Below are positions 52,836 through 62,934 of a stretch of 64,000 nucleotides of DNA, one piece after another. The DNA is from Myxacorys chilensis ATA2-1-KO14. GTDB lineage: Bacteria; Cyanobacteriota; Cyanobacteriia; Leptolyngbyales; Leptolyngbyaceae. The notes beneath the pieces were generated by a model that saw only the letters and a list, made by a program, of their open reading frames with translations, had not been told where the DNA came from and did not search any database. A program made the translations under genes and the position numbers. The stretch covers positions 1 to 64,000 of the forward strand of contig JAHHHP010000019.1 of assembly GCA_019359275.1 (NCBI GenBank). The letters run 5' to 3'. How positions within the stretch are numbered: position 1 is the stretch's first letter; every line of letters starts with the position of its first letter.

Positions 52836-54623
52836 ATGCGTACCCACTACTGCGGTCAAGTTCGAGCCAGCCACATTGGAGAAACGGTCACTTTGTTTGG
52901 ATGGGTGGATCGGCGGCGAGATCATGGGTATGTAATTTTTGTGGATTTGCGCGATCGCTCTGGCACGGTGCAGGTGGTCAGCGATCCTGAACGGACGCCA
53001 CAATCGCATGATCAAGCGGGTGATCTGCGAAATGAGTATGTCATTAAAATTGTGGGACGGGTCACGAAGCGCCCGGATGAATCGCTCAATACAAAAATTC
53101 CGACAGGTGAAATTGAGATTTACGCCGATGAAATTGAGATTCTCAATCCGGTGCGGAAGCAGCTTCCATTTCAGGTCTCATCGGCGGACGCAGAACCTGT
53201 GCGAGAAGAGTTACGGTTGAAGTATCGCTATTTGGATCTGCGGCGCGATCGCATGAGTCAAAATCTGCAATTGCGCCATCGCCTTATTAAATCCATGCGG
53301 CGCTATCTAGAAGATGCAGAAGGCTTTATAGAAGTTGAAACACCCATTCTGACAAAATCTACACCGGAAGGCGCGCGGGATTATCTGGTTCCGTCGCGGG
53401 TGAATCCAGGGGAATGGTATGCCTTGCCGCAATCGCCGCAGTTATTTAAGCAACTGTTGATGGTGTCAGGGTGCGATCGCTACTATCAGGTTGCTCGCTG
53501 TTTTCGCGATGAAGATTTGCGGGCAGAACGTCAGCCAGAATTTACTCAGTTGGACATGGAAATGAGTTTCATGTCTCAAGAAGAAATTTTGGAACTGAAC
53601 GAAAATCTAGTTTGTAATATTTTCAAAACCGTAAAAGGCATCGAGATCCCACGTCCGTTTCCTCGCCTGACCTATGCCGAGGCGATGGCGCGTTACGGGA
53701 GCGATAAGCCAGATACCCGGTTTGGGCTAGAGCTAGTCGATGTGTCAGATGTTCTGAAAGATTCTGGCTTCAAGGTGTTTGCAGACGCCGTTTCTAAAGG
53801 CGGAATCGTAAAAATTCTGCCGATTCCCAACGGCAACGCCGCTATTTCTAACGTGCGGATTAAGCCGGGTGGAGACCTATTTAAAGAAGCCTCGGAAGCC
53901 GGAGCGCGAGGACTGGCTTACATTCGAGTGCGGGATGATGGCGATATTGATACGATCGGTGCAATCAAAGACAACCTGAGTGAAGAGCAGAAACAAGAAC
54001 TCCTCAAGCGTACTAATGCCAAGCCAGGACACTTGCTATTGTTTGGTGCAGGCGATTCGGCAACGGTGCACAAAACCCTCGATCGCTTGCGGCAATACGT
54101 GGGTCACGAACTCGGCATGATTGACCCGGACAAGATCAATTTGCTGTGGGTGACAGATTTTCCGATGTTCGAGTGGAATGCCGATGAGAAGCGCCTAGAA
54201 GCCTTACATCATCCTTTCACTGCGCCTCATCCAGAAGATGTTGATGACCTGAAAACTGCTCGTGCCCAGGCCTACGATTTAGTGTTCAACGGCTTTGAAG
54301 TCGGTGGCGGCAGCGTCCGCATTCATCAGCCAGACTTACAGGCAAAGGTGTTCTCAACGATCGGCATTTCAGACGAAGAGGCCCAAAACAAATTCGGATT
54401 CTTAATTGAAGCCTTCGAGTATGGTGCGCCGCCGCATGGAGGCATTGCCTATGGCATCGATCGCTGGGTGATGCTGCTCTCTGGCGAAGACTCGATCCGC
54501 GATGTAATTGCGTTTCCGAAGACACAGCAGGCGCGGTGTTTGCTCACAGGGGCACCCGCTGGTGTGGATGACAAGCAGCTTAAAGAATTGCAGGTTGCCT
54601 CGACGTACAAGCCGAAAACCTAA
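52836..54623 (+). CDS. aspS: Aspartyl-tRNA synthetase
   Basis: This 595-residue class II synthetase has an N-terminal OB-fold ([20 protein letters not shown]) and motif 2 region [21 protein letters not shown] bacterial GAD insertion lies at about 300-410, and motif 3 is [20 protein letters not shown]. It charges tRNA-Asp. Length and domains are normal for the bacterial type. Confidence 0.96.
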   Translation: MRTHYCGQVRASHIGETVTLFGWVDRRRDHGYVIFVDLRDRSGTVQVVSDPERTPQSHDQAGDLRNEYVIKIVGRVTKRPDESLNTKIPTGEIEIYADEIEILNPVRKQLPFQVSSADAEPVREELRLKYRYLDLRRDRMSQNLQLRHRLIKSMRRYLEDAEGFIEVETPILTKSTPEGARDYLVPSRVNPGEWYALPQSPQLFKQLLMVSGCDRYYQVARCFRDEDLRAERQPEFTQLDMEMSFMSQEEILELNENLVCNIFKTVKGIEIPRPFPRLTYAEAMARYGSDKPDTRFGLELVDVSDVLKDSGFKVFADAVSKGGIVKILPIPNGNAAISNVRIKPGGDLFKEASEAGARGLAYIRVRDDGDIDTIGAIKDNLSEEQKQELLKRTNAKPGHLLLFGAGDSATVHKTLDRLRQYVGHELGMIDPDKINLLWVTDFPMFEWNADEKRLEALHHPFTAPHPEDVDDLKTARAQAYDLVFNGFEVGGGSVRIHQPDLQAKVFSTIGISDEEAQNKFGFLIEAFEYGAPPHGGIAYGIDRWVMLLSGEDSIRDVIAFPKTQQARCLLTGAPAGVDDKQLKELQVASTYKPKT

Positions 54624-54654
54624 GATTTTTAGAAGACAGGCTTATCCAAAAGTT

Positions 54655-55686
54655 CTAAACGGCGACTGGCTGATAGCTGGCAAGGAGCAACGAGCGGAAC
54701 TTAAACGGAATCATCTGCTCTTGCTCTAGGGTATCCCTGACAATTGCTTGCTGAAGACGCTTAGCCGCTGGGCACTCTAATTCATCACACAGTCGCAGTA
54801 GATCGACTACCACGGCGTACCATAACAAAGAAAGCTGACTTCGCCCAATTTCTAAGAAACTGCAAGTTTGCTTCAAGAAAGTACTGCGATCGCGGCTCAA
54901 AAATGACTGCTTGAGATAGAGCCACTCACGGGAGTGCTGATCAATCGGCACACATTGGATACTGGCGCGCTCCAACGGATCACAGGTTGCTACCTGAAAT
55001 AAGGCATACGCCTTATCAAAATCTTGAGCCGCCAAAATCACAGCGATCTCACTGGTAATTTGAGCAATCATCATCCTCACTAGTTCTATAGGCTGACGCG
55101 CCATTCGCTCGAACCCCCAAGCTGTGCCAATCGGCAGCGCCTCTCTTTGTCCTTCGAGATAGCTCAGAATTTGACTGGCTAACTCAAGGGCGTGATCATA
55201 GTTTTGACAACGGGCATCGGTGCGAACCAAATTATGTAAAAGCTGAATTCGATGAAGATGAAACAGATCGTATCCATATTGATCTTCTAGAACAATGTCG
55301 ATCGAGAGAGCGTTCTCCGTTTTGCTTCGCACCAGCGCAAACTCACCCTGACAGTAATCGAGGTAAGTCTCTGACTGGTACAACAGCGATTGATGCAACA
55401 GTTTTCCTTCCTGCGATAGCGCTGAAGAGCTTAATACCCGCCGTGCCTCGGTAAATAATTGGCCTGCCATTGCCAATTGTCCACTCCGCACCGCTAACAG
55501 TGCAGCATCGCGATCGCTCAAAGCTCGATGCAGCAACAACTGCTCCGACAGTGATAATCGGTTCTCAATCCGGGCGTACAGTTCATCACTGAAAGCGTCT
55601 CCTTGACGAACCACCGCAGGCTGAATACAACTTTTCTGATATTGATGCAACACGTTTTCTAGCAAATCATCGTAGATCTCAGACAT
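54655..55686 (-). CDS. Helical partner protein of the radical SAM/SPASM gene
   Basis: This 343-residue protein (ATG at 55686, MSEIYDDLLENVLHQYQKSC) is not a family I recognise. It is helical and soluble throughout, with pairs of helices spaced like TPR repeats (AAL to LFTEARRVLSSSALSQEGKL, YDHALELASQILSYLEGQRE, FDKAYALFQVATCDP). Its start overlaps the end of the radical SAM gene by eight bases, and a GGAGG sequence lies upstream, so the two are translationally coupled. A role in docking the precursor or the modified product is a guess. Confidence 0.65.
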   Translation of the reverse strand: MSEIYDDLLENVLHQYQKSCIQPAVVRQGDAFSDELYARIENRLSLSEQLLLHRALSDRDAALLAVRSGQLAMAGQLFTEARRVLSSSALSQEGKLLHQSLLYQSETYLDYCQGEFALVRSKTENALSIDIVLEDQYGYDLFHLHRIQLLHNLVRTDARCQNYDHALELASQILSYLEGQREALPIGTAWGFERMARQPIELVRMMIAQITSEIAVILAAQDFDKAYALFQVATCDPLERASIQCVPIDQHSREWLYLKQSFLSRDRSTFLKQTCSFLEIGRSQLSLLWYAVVVDLLRLCDELECPAAKRLQQAIVRDTLEQEQMIPFKFRSLLLASYQPVAV

Positions 55687-57076
55687 AGGATAGAGCCTCC
55701 TCTGTATCAGGGATAGCTGCATCTGTAGCACTCATTGCCTGTTGCTGTTGAATCCGCGAGACGGCATAGCTTAACAGCAATCGCTGCTCAATATTGCGCT
55801 TCGTACTGGGGCACGGATCTAACCCCTCCTGCCATGCCTTCGGACACGAGCCACCACACACGGGCAACATCGGGCAGGATGGACACCCATACTCACCCCG
55901 GCGCACTCGACTGTTGAAGTCACCTAGGCGATCGCGCTTTCCTGCCATTGGCTGACCAGAAAGGTGTTCGATCGCATACTCATTGGGAGTGCCATAGGTC
56001 GGGACATACGACACTTCGGTGCAGTTATACACCAAGCCATCTGCATCGATTAATTCAGCATGGGGGCGGGTTGCCATGCAGGTGATGGCTTTGCGTGAGG
56101 GAATAAAGCTGGTCGGAAATCCTAACTGCACTTTCTCGCTGAGCCATTTAATTTCCCAAGCGGCAAACTCATCGGCAGAGAGCGATCGCTTGTGAGCATC
56201 ATTACCCCAAGAATGAATTGGAGCAACATAGAACTGAATCCGCTCCTGAACGCCTTCTTCTGCTAATTTAATCATCAGCGAAGATACAGATTCGTAATTC
56301 TGAGCATCAACATTGCAGCGAATAATAATGTGAATATCATTGAGATCAGCACGGTGAGCTAATGAGATAACATTCGCGAAAATTTTGTCAAAAGTCGGTA
56401 ATCCGCTTTTTTGCATCCGGCGAACATCATGAAATTCTGCCAAGCCATCCAACGTAATTTCAACCGTTCTGACCCCCAAATCATAGAAAAGCTCGGTTGC
56501 GACCCGATCCGTTAACGCCAGCCCGTTAGTGACAATTTTTGATCCGTAGCGACAGCCAAACTCCTCGGCTAACGCTTGAAACTGAGGTGCAAGTTGTCTC
56601 ATAACGGGCAAACCAACCAATGGTTCAGCCCCAAACCAGCCAATTTCAAAGGTCCGAAATGCTTTAGTGGCCAGCTTTGTGCGGGCACGTTTCAGCAATT
56701 GCTGCTGATCTTCCTCACTCATTTGCTTATTGCGGTGTTCTTGTCCGCAGTAATGACAGCCGAGTTGACAATAGGCAGTAGGTTGGATGCTGAAGAAGAG
56801 CGTGTCATCGTCTAATGTAGCAGCATCATTGCGATCGAGAATCGTTGCCAATTCATCCTCATCGCTTGGAACTAGAAGTTCCATATCAACGAGATCAAGG
56901 AGCATATTTTTCGGCAGTTGCTCTAATGCACCGCTTTCCAATAGAGTCCAGCTTGAATCATCAATTACTCGGACATTCGCAGTCCGAGTTGCAAACAAAA
57001 CTCGCTTAAACTGCGTTGCGATTTCATCAAAAAAGGGCTGTGTGACGACGTGATAACGAGACAGTTTAATATCCAT
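55679..57076 (-). CDS. Radical SAM/SPASM enzyme, probable peptide maturase
   Basis: This 465-residue protein (ATG at 57076, MDIKLSRYHVVTQPFFDEIA) has an N-terminal domain of about 90 residues with FATRTANVRVID, as in many RiPP maturases. A radical SAM core has the cluster Cys C103-QLG-C107-HY-C110, and IGWFGAEPLVG plus RTVEITLDGLAEFHDVRR are core motifs. The C-terminal SPASM region has CMATRPHAELIDADGLVYNC and YGCPSCPMLPVCGGSCPKAW, binding extra clusters. Such enzymes install thioether, C-C or similar links in small peptides. The upstream gene encodes a candidate substrate. Confidence 0.85.
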   Translation of the reverse strand: MDIKLSRYHVVTQPFFDEIATQFKRVLFATRTANVRVIDDSSWTLLESGALEQLPKNMLLDLVDMELLVPSDEDELATILDRNDAATLDDDTLFFSIQPTAYCQLGCHYCGQEHRNKQMSEEDQQQLLKRARTKLATKAFRTFEIGWFGAEPLVGLPVMRQLAPQFQALAEEFGCRYGSKIVTNGLALTDRVATELFYDLGVRTVEITLDGLAEFHDVRRMQKSGLPTFDKIFANVISLAHRADLNDIHIIIRCNVDAQNYESVSSLMIKLAEEGVQERIQFYVAPIHSWGNDAHKRSLSADEFAAWEIKWLSEKVQLGFPTSFIPSRKAITCMATRPHAELIDADGLVYNCTEVSYVPTYGTPNEYAIEHLSGQPMAGKRDRLGDFNSRVRRGEYGCPSCPMLPVCGGSCPKAWQEGLDPCPSTKRNIEQRLLLSYAVSRIQQQQAMSATDAAIPDTEEALSYV

Positions 57077-57174
57077 ATGGTTTTCCCAATTTTGCGGATT
57101 GCACAATTTAACAACTCGATCGCATGAAGTAAGCGAATAAAGAAGACGAACCGGCGAAACGTCTGAGTCGTCGT

Positions 57175-57211
57175 GAGAGAGGAAAAGTCCTAAGAGCTTT
57201 GCTCCTCTCTC
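57175..57211 (-). promoter_or_regulatory. Intercistronic hairpin between peptide and radical SAM genes
   Basis: Perfect 9-bp arms GAGAGAGGA (57175-57183) and TCCTCTCTC (57203-57211), with an inner AAAG/CTTT pairing, lie in the 188-base gap. No T-run follows on the coding strand. It could be an RNA processing site or a weak attenuator that favours expression of the first gene. Confidence 0.6.
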
Positions 57212-57264
57212 CCACAGCTTACTGATTCACGAGTTCTGTCTTCTGCACTACTGTCTTTCTACCT

Positions 57265-57654
57265 TTACTGCGGACGACTCACAGGGCGAATGACGGGAAG
57301 CTGCTTGATTGCAGGGTTGATAAGTTTATCGGTTAACGGTAGCGAATCAGCCGCGCATCCTCCCCCGTTACAGACCCCATTATCAGCGGCTCCTGTAATT
57401 GGATTTTTTTTGATTCCTGGCAGTTGTTCTAACACGCGAGTTCCACCCAAAGGACGGGCTTGAAAGTTGCCTGGCGCAACTGGAGCGATCATTGTTTTGG
57501 AGGGAGCATCCAGGTTAAGGTTGGCTTGGCTGAGGAGGTTGCTCATTGCACCCGGAACAGGGGCGGATTGAGCAGAGGGCGCGATCGCAGCAAACCCAGT
57601 CATTGCAATCAGACCGAGTACAAATTTGACCTGACCTAATTTGTTCGTAGCCAT
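57265..57654 (-). CDS. Secreted 129-residue Cys-containing peptide, candidate RiPP precursor
   Basis: I do not recognise a named family. The ATG at 57654 has AAGGAG eight bases upstream. Residues 1-31 are a Sec-type signal (KFVLGLIAMTGFAAIAPSAQ then SA). The mature part is Pro-rich and contains exactly two Cys in DNGVCNGGGCAADS (C95 and C100). It ends KQLPVIRPVSRPQ. It is followed by the radical SAM/SPASM gene on the same strand, which suggests it is a substrate. The open frame extends upstream to 57897 but without family character. Confidence 0.65.
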   Translation of the reverse strand: MATNKLGQVKFVLGLIAMTGFAAIAPSAQSAPVPGAMSNLLSQANLNLDAPSKTMIAPVAPGNFQARPLGGTRVLEQLPGIKKNPITGAADNGVCNGGGCAADSLPLTDKLINPAIKQLPVIRPVSRPQ

Positions 57655-57948
57655 GAATTTCTCCTTAGAAGATGAGTGCTTACTAAACAGATCACTGTCA
57701 TCCAACCGTCCATCTTTACTCCCTCTTGAGCGGCCTTCATTAAGCGATGAAAGGCAGTTTAGGAGCGAGTTATAGGTGGTTGAGTATCGTTTCTCTGATA
57801 ACTTATTGTTGAAGACAAACTGCGATCGTAGGGATACCCAGACGGGTAGTTTGTCAGGGAAGAAAATTTTTGATTCAAAAATAAACGAAAGGAACATGGC
57901 AGCGATCGCACGGATCTAGCACAATGAATCTATGCTGAAAGTGAATTT
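57655..57948. promoter_or_regulatory. Divergent upstream region of the peptide operon and DUF6464 gene
   Basis: These 294 bases show no further gene apart from the open extension of the peptide frame. Promoters of both directions must lie here; I see no confident sites. Confidence 0.4.
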
Positions 57949-59344
<1,396 letters not shown>

Positions 59345-59359
59345 ATTGAGTGGAGGCTT

Positions 59360-59611
59360 ATGCAGACCTTATTTGCGCTCACGGTCATTACACTGATGAT
59401 GTTAGGCGTTATTACTCTAGGAGAGATGGTTGTTCGCGGGTTCAAACCTCGTCAACCTGATCAAGTTGAGCCTGTGGACTATAGCGGCGTCATTGATGCG
59501 ACGGCAAGTGGATTGTCAGGCATGGGCGAACACGGGGGGCAGCCTGAGCATTTCTTTGGTCAGGTGGGTGAATATGTTGTGAGTGCAATTGCTCACCTCT
59601 TTCATCACTAA
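59360..59611 (+). CDS. Hypothetical 83-residue membrane-anchored protein
   Basis: I do not recognise this protein. It has one N-terminal span (LFALTVITLMMLGVITLGEM), then a polar, Gly- and His-rich tail (HGGQPEHFFGQVGEYVVSAI, AHLFHH). It begins 15 bases after tocopherol cyclase and is probably co-transcribed. Its stop codon lies in a 21-bp tandem duplication. Confidence 0.6.
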   Translation: MQTLFALTVITLMMLGVITLGEMVVRGFKPRQPDQVEPVDYSGVIDATASGLSGMGEHGGQPEHFFGQVGEYVVSAIAHLFHH

Positions 59612-59637
59612 CTACACCTCTTTCATCACTAACTGAA
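59596..59637. repeat. 21-bp tandem duplication spanning a stop codon
   Basis: The unit begins CACCTCTTTCATCACTAACT and occurs at 59596-59616 and 59617-59637 (last base differs). The first copy carries the TAA of the 83-residue protein. Confidence 0.95.
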
Positions 59638-59656
59638 AGAGCGATCCTTCGTTCTA

Positions 59657-59700
59657 AGTTTGCTATCATAATTTCGATAGTTTGCTATCATAATTTCGAT
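59657..59700. repeat. 22-bp perfect tandem duplication upstream of tRNA-Arg
   Basis: The unit begins AGTTTGCTATCATAATTTCG and occurs at 59657-59678 and 59679-59700, ending seven bases before the tRNA. TATCAT in each unit may be a -10 element, so the promoter could be doubled. Confidence 0.95.
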
Positions 59701-59706
59701 ACGTTT

Positions 59707-59780
59707 GGGGCTGTAGCTCAGTTGGATAGAGCGACCGCCTCCTAAGCGGTAGGTCGAGGGTTCGAATCCCGCCAGTCCCG
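59707..59780 (+). tRNA. tRNA-Arg (CCT)
   Basis: The 74-base sequence starts GGGGCTGTAGCTCAGTTGGA and folds as a cloverleaf: a 7-bp acceptor stem closing with CAGTCCC, an anticodon loop CTCCTAA with anticodon CCT, and a T loop GAGGGTTCGAATCCC. No CCA is encoded. Confidence 0.92.
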
Positions 59781-60218
59781 TAGCCTCTGAAGGCAAGCAG
59801 TATCAAAGGTTGAAGCAAATGTGCAGCAAACTCTGGCAAACTCTGAAATAGCCGAAAATGGTTATAAGTTTCCAGAGTTTTAAGCACAAAGTCAAAGATT
59901 GAGTACACGTTGGCGATCGCGAGTTTCTCCCTGTGCTTTCCTGGGTCAAGACTAGTGCACTATTGGCGTAGCTCAGTCAAATAGGAACGGCATGAAAGTC
60001 AATTACTGCGATCGCACGTCTGACGATGCAAAGGCGTGAAGTTGATTTTTGATTATGTACCAATGATGTTTTGCTCTAAAATCTTTTCTGCATTCTGAAG
60101 CGATCGCGCTAGGCATCCTGTATTAGCAGGGCTAAAGACTTCATTATAGAAGAGCGAGTATCAAGTTATGTCTTAGGGAACATTGACAGAGACAATAGCT
60201 CCCTTTCTCTAGGCAAAA
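59781..60218. other. Intergenic region downstream of tRNA-Arg
   Basis: No credible gene in these 438 bases. A short tRNA-like stretch, GGCGTAGCTCAGT near 59964, does not extend into a cloverleaf. The region presumably holds the promoter of the permease-kinase gene. Confidence 0.5.
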
Positions 60219-62690
60219 ATGAATCAGCCATCGCTTCCTGCTGCCTCACTCCCCCGCAGTTTAACTTCAGTCGAAACTTGGGGGTTTGGTTTTAGCGGTT
60301 TGCTTTTGTGGTTAGGCACTGCACCTGCAATGCACGCCGCTTTGGGGCCTCAAGCCATCTGGGTTTGGTTACCTGGAACGATCGTTGGAATTTTACTGAA
60401 TCTGCAAGTCAAACGTTTGGGGACGTATTTTCCGAGCGTTGCTGGTGGTACACCCAACTACATGACCCGCCTGCTTCAGCGCTTTCCAGCAGTAGCTCGG
60501 TATGGCGCGATCGGCTACCTGTTGGGCTGGGTCTCTGTGCCGCCAATGAATGCCATCATCCTGACTGACCTGATCAAGGCCAATCTGGAACCCTTGGGAA
60601 TTGCTTGTCCAGTACTGCTGTTCCGCATTGGCTTTGCTATTTTGCCCTTTATTGTTGCGTTTAGCGGTACGCGGACGTTGGGGATTTTGCATACCTTCTT
60701 TGTGTTTCCAGCGATCGGTTTTCTCGTTACCTTCTGTCTGCAAGGCATCGGCTGGCTCAGTTTTGCCCCTACTAGCCCCGGTTTGCTGCCAGATACATGG
60801 TCGGGCGTTGCCGCGATCGATTGGATGAAGTGGTTCTTTATTGCCATTTATGCCGTTTATGGCTGCGAGACTGCTTCTTCGTTTGTGGCCGATAGCCGCC
60901 AACCGACGGCTACTCTCCGTTGTTTAAGTGTAACGGCTGGGATCATTCCGATCGTTTATTTCGCAGGGTCTTGGGTCGTCATGCGGTTAGCGACTGCATC
61001 TGGATTAGGGGATAGTGCTTATCTCAACCTGATTGCAGCCGCCCAGCCATTCTGGGGTGGGTTAGCCCCCGCGCTGGTAACCTTCTTGATTACGTCTGGT
61101 TGTCTACTGAGTTCTACAACAGCCGTTTCTAACTGTCCCCGCATTTTGTATCAATTGGCAAAAGATGGATACCTGCCGCCCCTATTCTCTGCCGTTTCCC
61201 GTCGGGGTGTGCTTGAACCCAGCTTGATTTTCATACTATTGCTGAGTCTGCTTTGCCTTGGGTGGGGCGACATTTCCCGTGTGGTCATGGTTACGGGAAC
61301 AGGCTACTTAACGTCGATGATGGCAATGCATTGGGGGTTATGGGTCTGCCGCAAGCAGCCAGAAACTCGGTGGTCTTGGTTCTCGCTCGGCTGCTTGAGT
61401 CTAGAGGCTGTTGTTTTAGTGGTCGGCGGGTTGGCATGGGGCTGGCTAGATTTATTGATTGGCTTACTGCTGCCTTTAGCGGTTGGGTCAGCAGCAGTGT
61501 GGCTGCCTCGTCTGCACGTTGCACCGTTCCATCTCGCTTGGTGGCAACAACGCGATCGCGAGCCACTCCGCACGCTTAAAGCTGATTGGGTTGCCTTGCA
61601 AGTGACAATTCTCATCATCTTAGTGTGTGGTGCGGTCAGTGTAGGCTGGTTAGTTAGAGCTGGATTGGAACGCCAAGGCGTGGGGAGCCACATGGCGTTA
61701 TTTAGCATTTTGCTGATCATTGTTGCCTTTGTGGGTGTGGCGATCGCGTGCTGGACAAGCCTGCCCCAAATCGCTGCCATTACTGAAGCGCGAGAAGAAG
61801 TCGAACGTACCTTGAGTGATTTACAGCGGACGCAAACGCAACTGGTGCAGGCGGAGAAAATGTCGAGTTTAGGACAATTGGTTGCAGGCGTTGCTCACGA
61901 AATCAACAATCCGGTCAACTTCATTCACGGCAACCTAATCCATGTGCGAGCGTATTCTCAAGATCTGCTCAATCTGATTCAACTTTATGAGAAGTACTAT
62001 CCAAACCCCGCACCCGAAATTCAAGCCGAAGCTGAAGCGGTCGATTTAGAATTTTTGCAAGATGATTTGATCAAAACGCTCGATTCCATGAAAATTGGTA
62101 CCGATCGCATCCGTCAAATCGTGCTGAGCTTACGCAACTTCTCCCGCACGGATGAAGCTGAATTCAAAGAAGTCAATGTCCACGAAGGCATTGACAGTAC
62201 CTTGTTAATCTTGCAACATCGTTTGAAAGCGCGATCAGATCGTCCAGAGATTCAGATCATTAAAAACTACAGTGATTTACCGCAAGTAGAATGCTATCCC
62301 GGACAGTTGAATCAGGTGTTGATGAACATTCTGGCAAATGCGATCGACGCATTGGAGGAGAGTAACGCGAAACGAACTTATCAGGAGATTGAATCAAAGC
62401 CTAACCAGATTACGGTTCGTACATCATCAGTGCAGAATGCTGAGTGGATAGAAGTTGCGATCGCCGACAATGGATCGGGCATGCCCGAAACGATTCAACA
62501 ACGCATTTTCAACCCATTCTTTACAACTAAACCCGTAGGCAAGGGAACAGGTATGGGAATGTCTATTAGCCATCAAATTATTACCGAAAAACATGGCGGT
62601 AAGCTGAAGTGCATCTCTAGTCTTGGGGCTGGAGCCGAGTTCGTGATTCAAATTCCAGTTCGGCAACCCGTGTGCGAGAGTGCCCGCTAA
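60219..62690 (+). CDS. Amino-acid-permease-like sensor histidine kinase fusion
   Basis: This 823-residue protein has an N-terminal APC-superfamily-like region with about 12 spans (1-455; GGTPNYMTRLLQRFPAVARY, SNCPRILYQLAKDGYLPPLF). Two more spans (about 465-520) and a coiled coil (EAREEVERTLSDLQRTQTQL) follow. The histidine kinase has H560 in AGVAHEINNPVNFIHGN, an N box NQVLMNILANAIDAL and G boxes IADNGSGMPE and TTKPVGKGTGMGM. It is probably a transporter-derived sensor of an amino acid or similar solute. No response regulator is adjacent, but a REC-kinase lies opposite. Confidence 0.85.
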   Translation: MNQPSLPAASLPRSLTSVETWGFGFSGLLLWLGTAPAMHAALGPQAIWVWLPGTIVGILLNLQVKRLGTYFPSVAGGTPNYMTRLLQRFPAVARYGAIGYLLGWVSVPPMNAIILTDLIKANLEPLGIACPVLLFRIGFAILPFIVAFSGTRTLGILHTFFVFPAIGFLVTFCLQGIGWLSFAPTSPGLLPDTWSGVAAIDWMKWFFIAIYAVYGCETASSFVADSRQPTATLRCLSVTAGIIPIVYFAGSWVVMRLATASGLGDSAYLNLIAAAQPFWGGLAPALVTFLITSGCLLSSTTAVSNCPRILYQLAKDGYLPPLFSAVSRRGVLEPSLIFILLLSLLCLGWGDISRVVMVTGTGYLTSMMAMHWGLWVCRKQPETRWSWFSLGCLSLEAVVLVVGGLAWGWLDLLIGLLLPLAVGSAAVWLPRLHVAPFHLAWWQQRDREPLRTLKADWVALQVTILIILVCGAVSVGWLVRAGLERQGVGSHMALFSILLIIVAFVGVAIACWTSLPQIAAITEAREEVERTLSDLQRTQTQLVQAEKMSSLGQLVAGVAHEINNPVNFIHGNLIHVRAYSQDLLNLIQLYEKYYPNPAPEIQAEAEAVDLEFLQDDLIKTLDSMKIGTDRIRQIVLSLRNFSRTDEAEFKEVNVHEGIDSTLLILQHRLKARSDRPEIQIIKNYSDLPQVECYPGQLNQVLMNILANAIDALEESNAKRTYQEIESKPNQITVRTSSVQNAEWIEVAIADNGSGMPETIQQRIFNPFFTTKPVGKGTGMGMSISHQIITEKHGGKLKCISSLGAGAEFVIQIPVRQPVCESAR

Positions 62691-62934
62691 AAAATAAGCT
62701 TTGATCAAGGCTCAGCGGTCAGCGAGATGTATAGGAGTTCAGCTATCACTCTGCCATGGCTGGCTCAGTTATAGGCAATGGGACGCTGACGCAAATTCAG
62801 AAGACCGTGAATTCAGAAGTCTAGACGGAGTGTAGGCGGTTTATTAGTGGCAATCGTCTCTGCGATATTTCTAGGATTTAGCCTGACCTCTGAACAAAGG
62901 CTAAAGGCGAGCAAGAGAATTGCAGTCCGAACAT
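62691..62934. other. Intergenic gap between converging kinase genes
   Basis: No gene, tRNA or clear terminator seen in these 244 bases. Confidence 0.4.

Noticed and set aside
59666..59908. 80-codon minus-strand frame across tRNA-Arg
   Set aside because: It is the antisense of the tRNA (the GGIRTLDLPLRRRSLYP pattern is a well-known false protein).
59960..59985. tRNA-like fragment GGCGTAGCTCAGT
   Set aside because: It does not continue into a D loop, anticodon arm or T arm.
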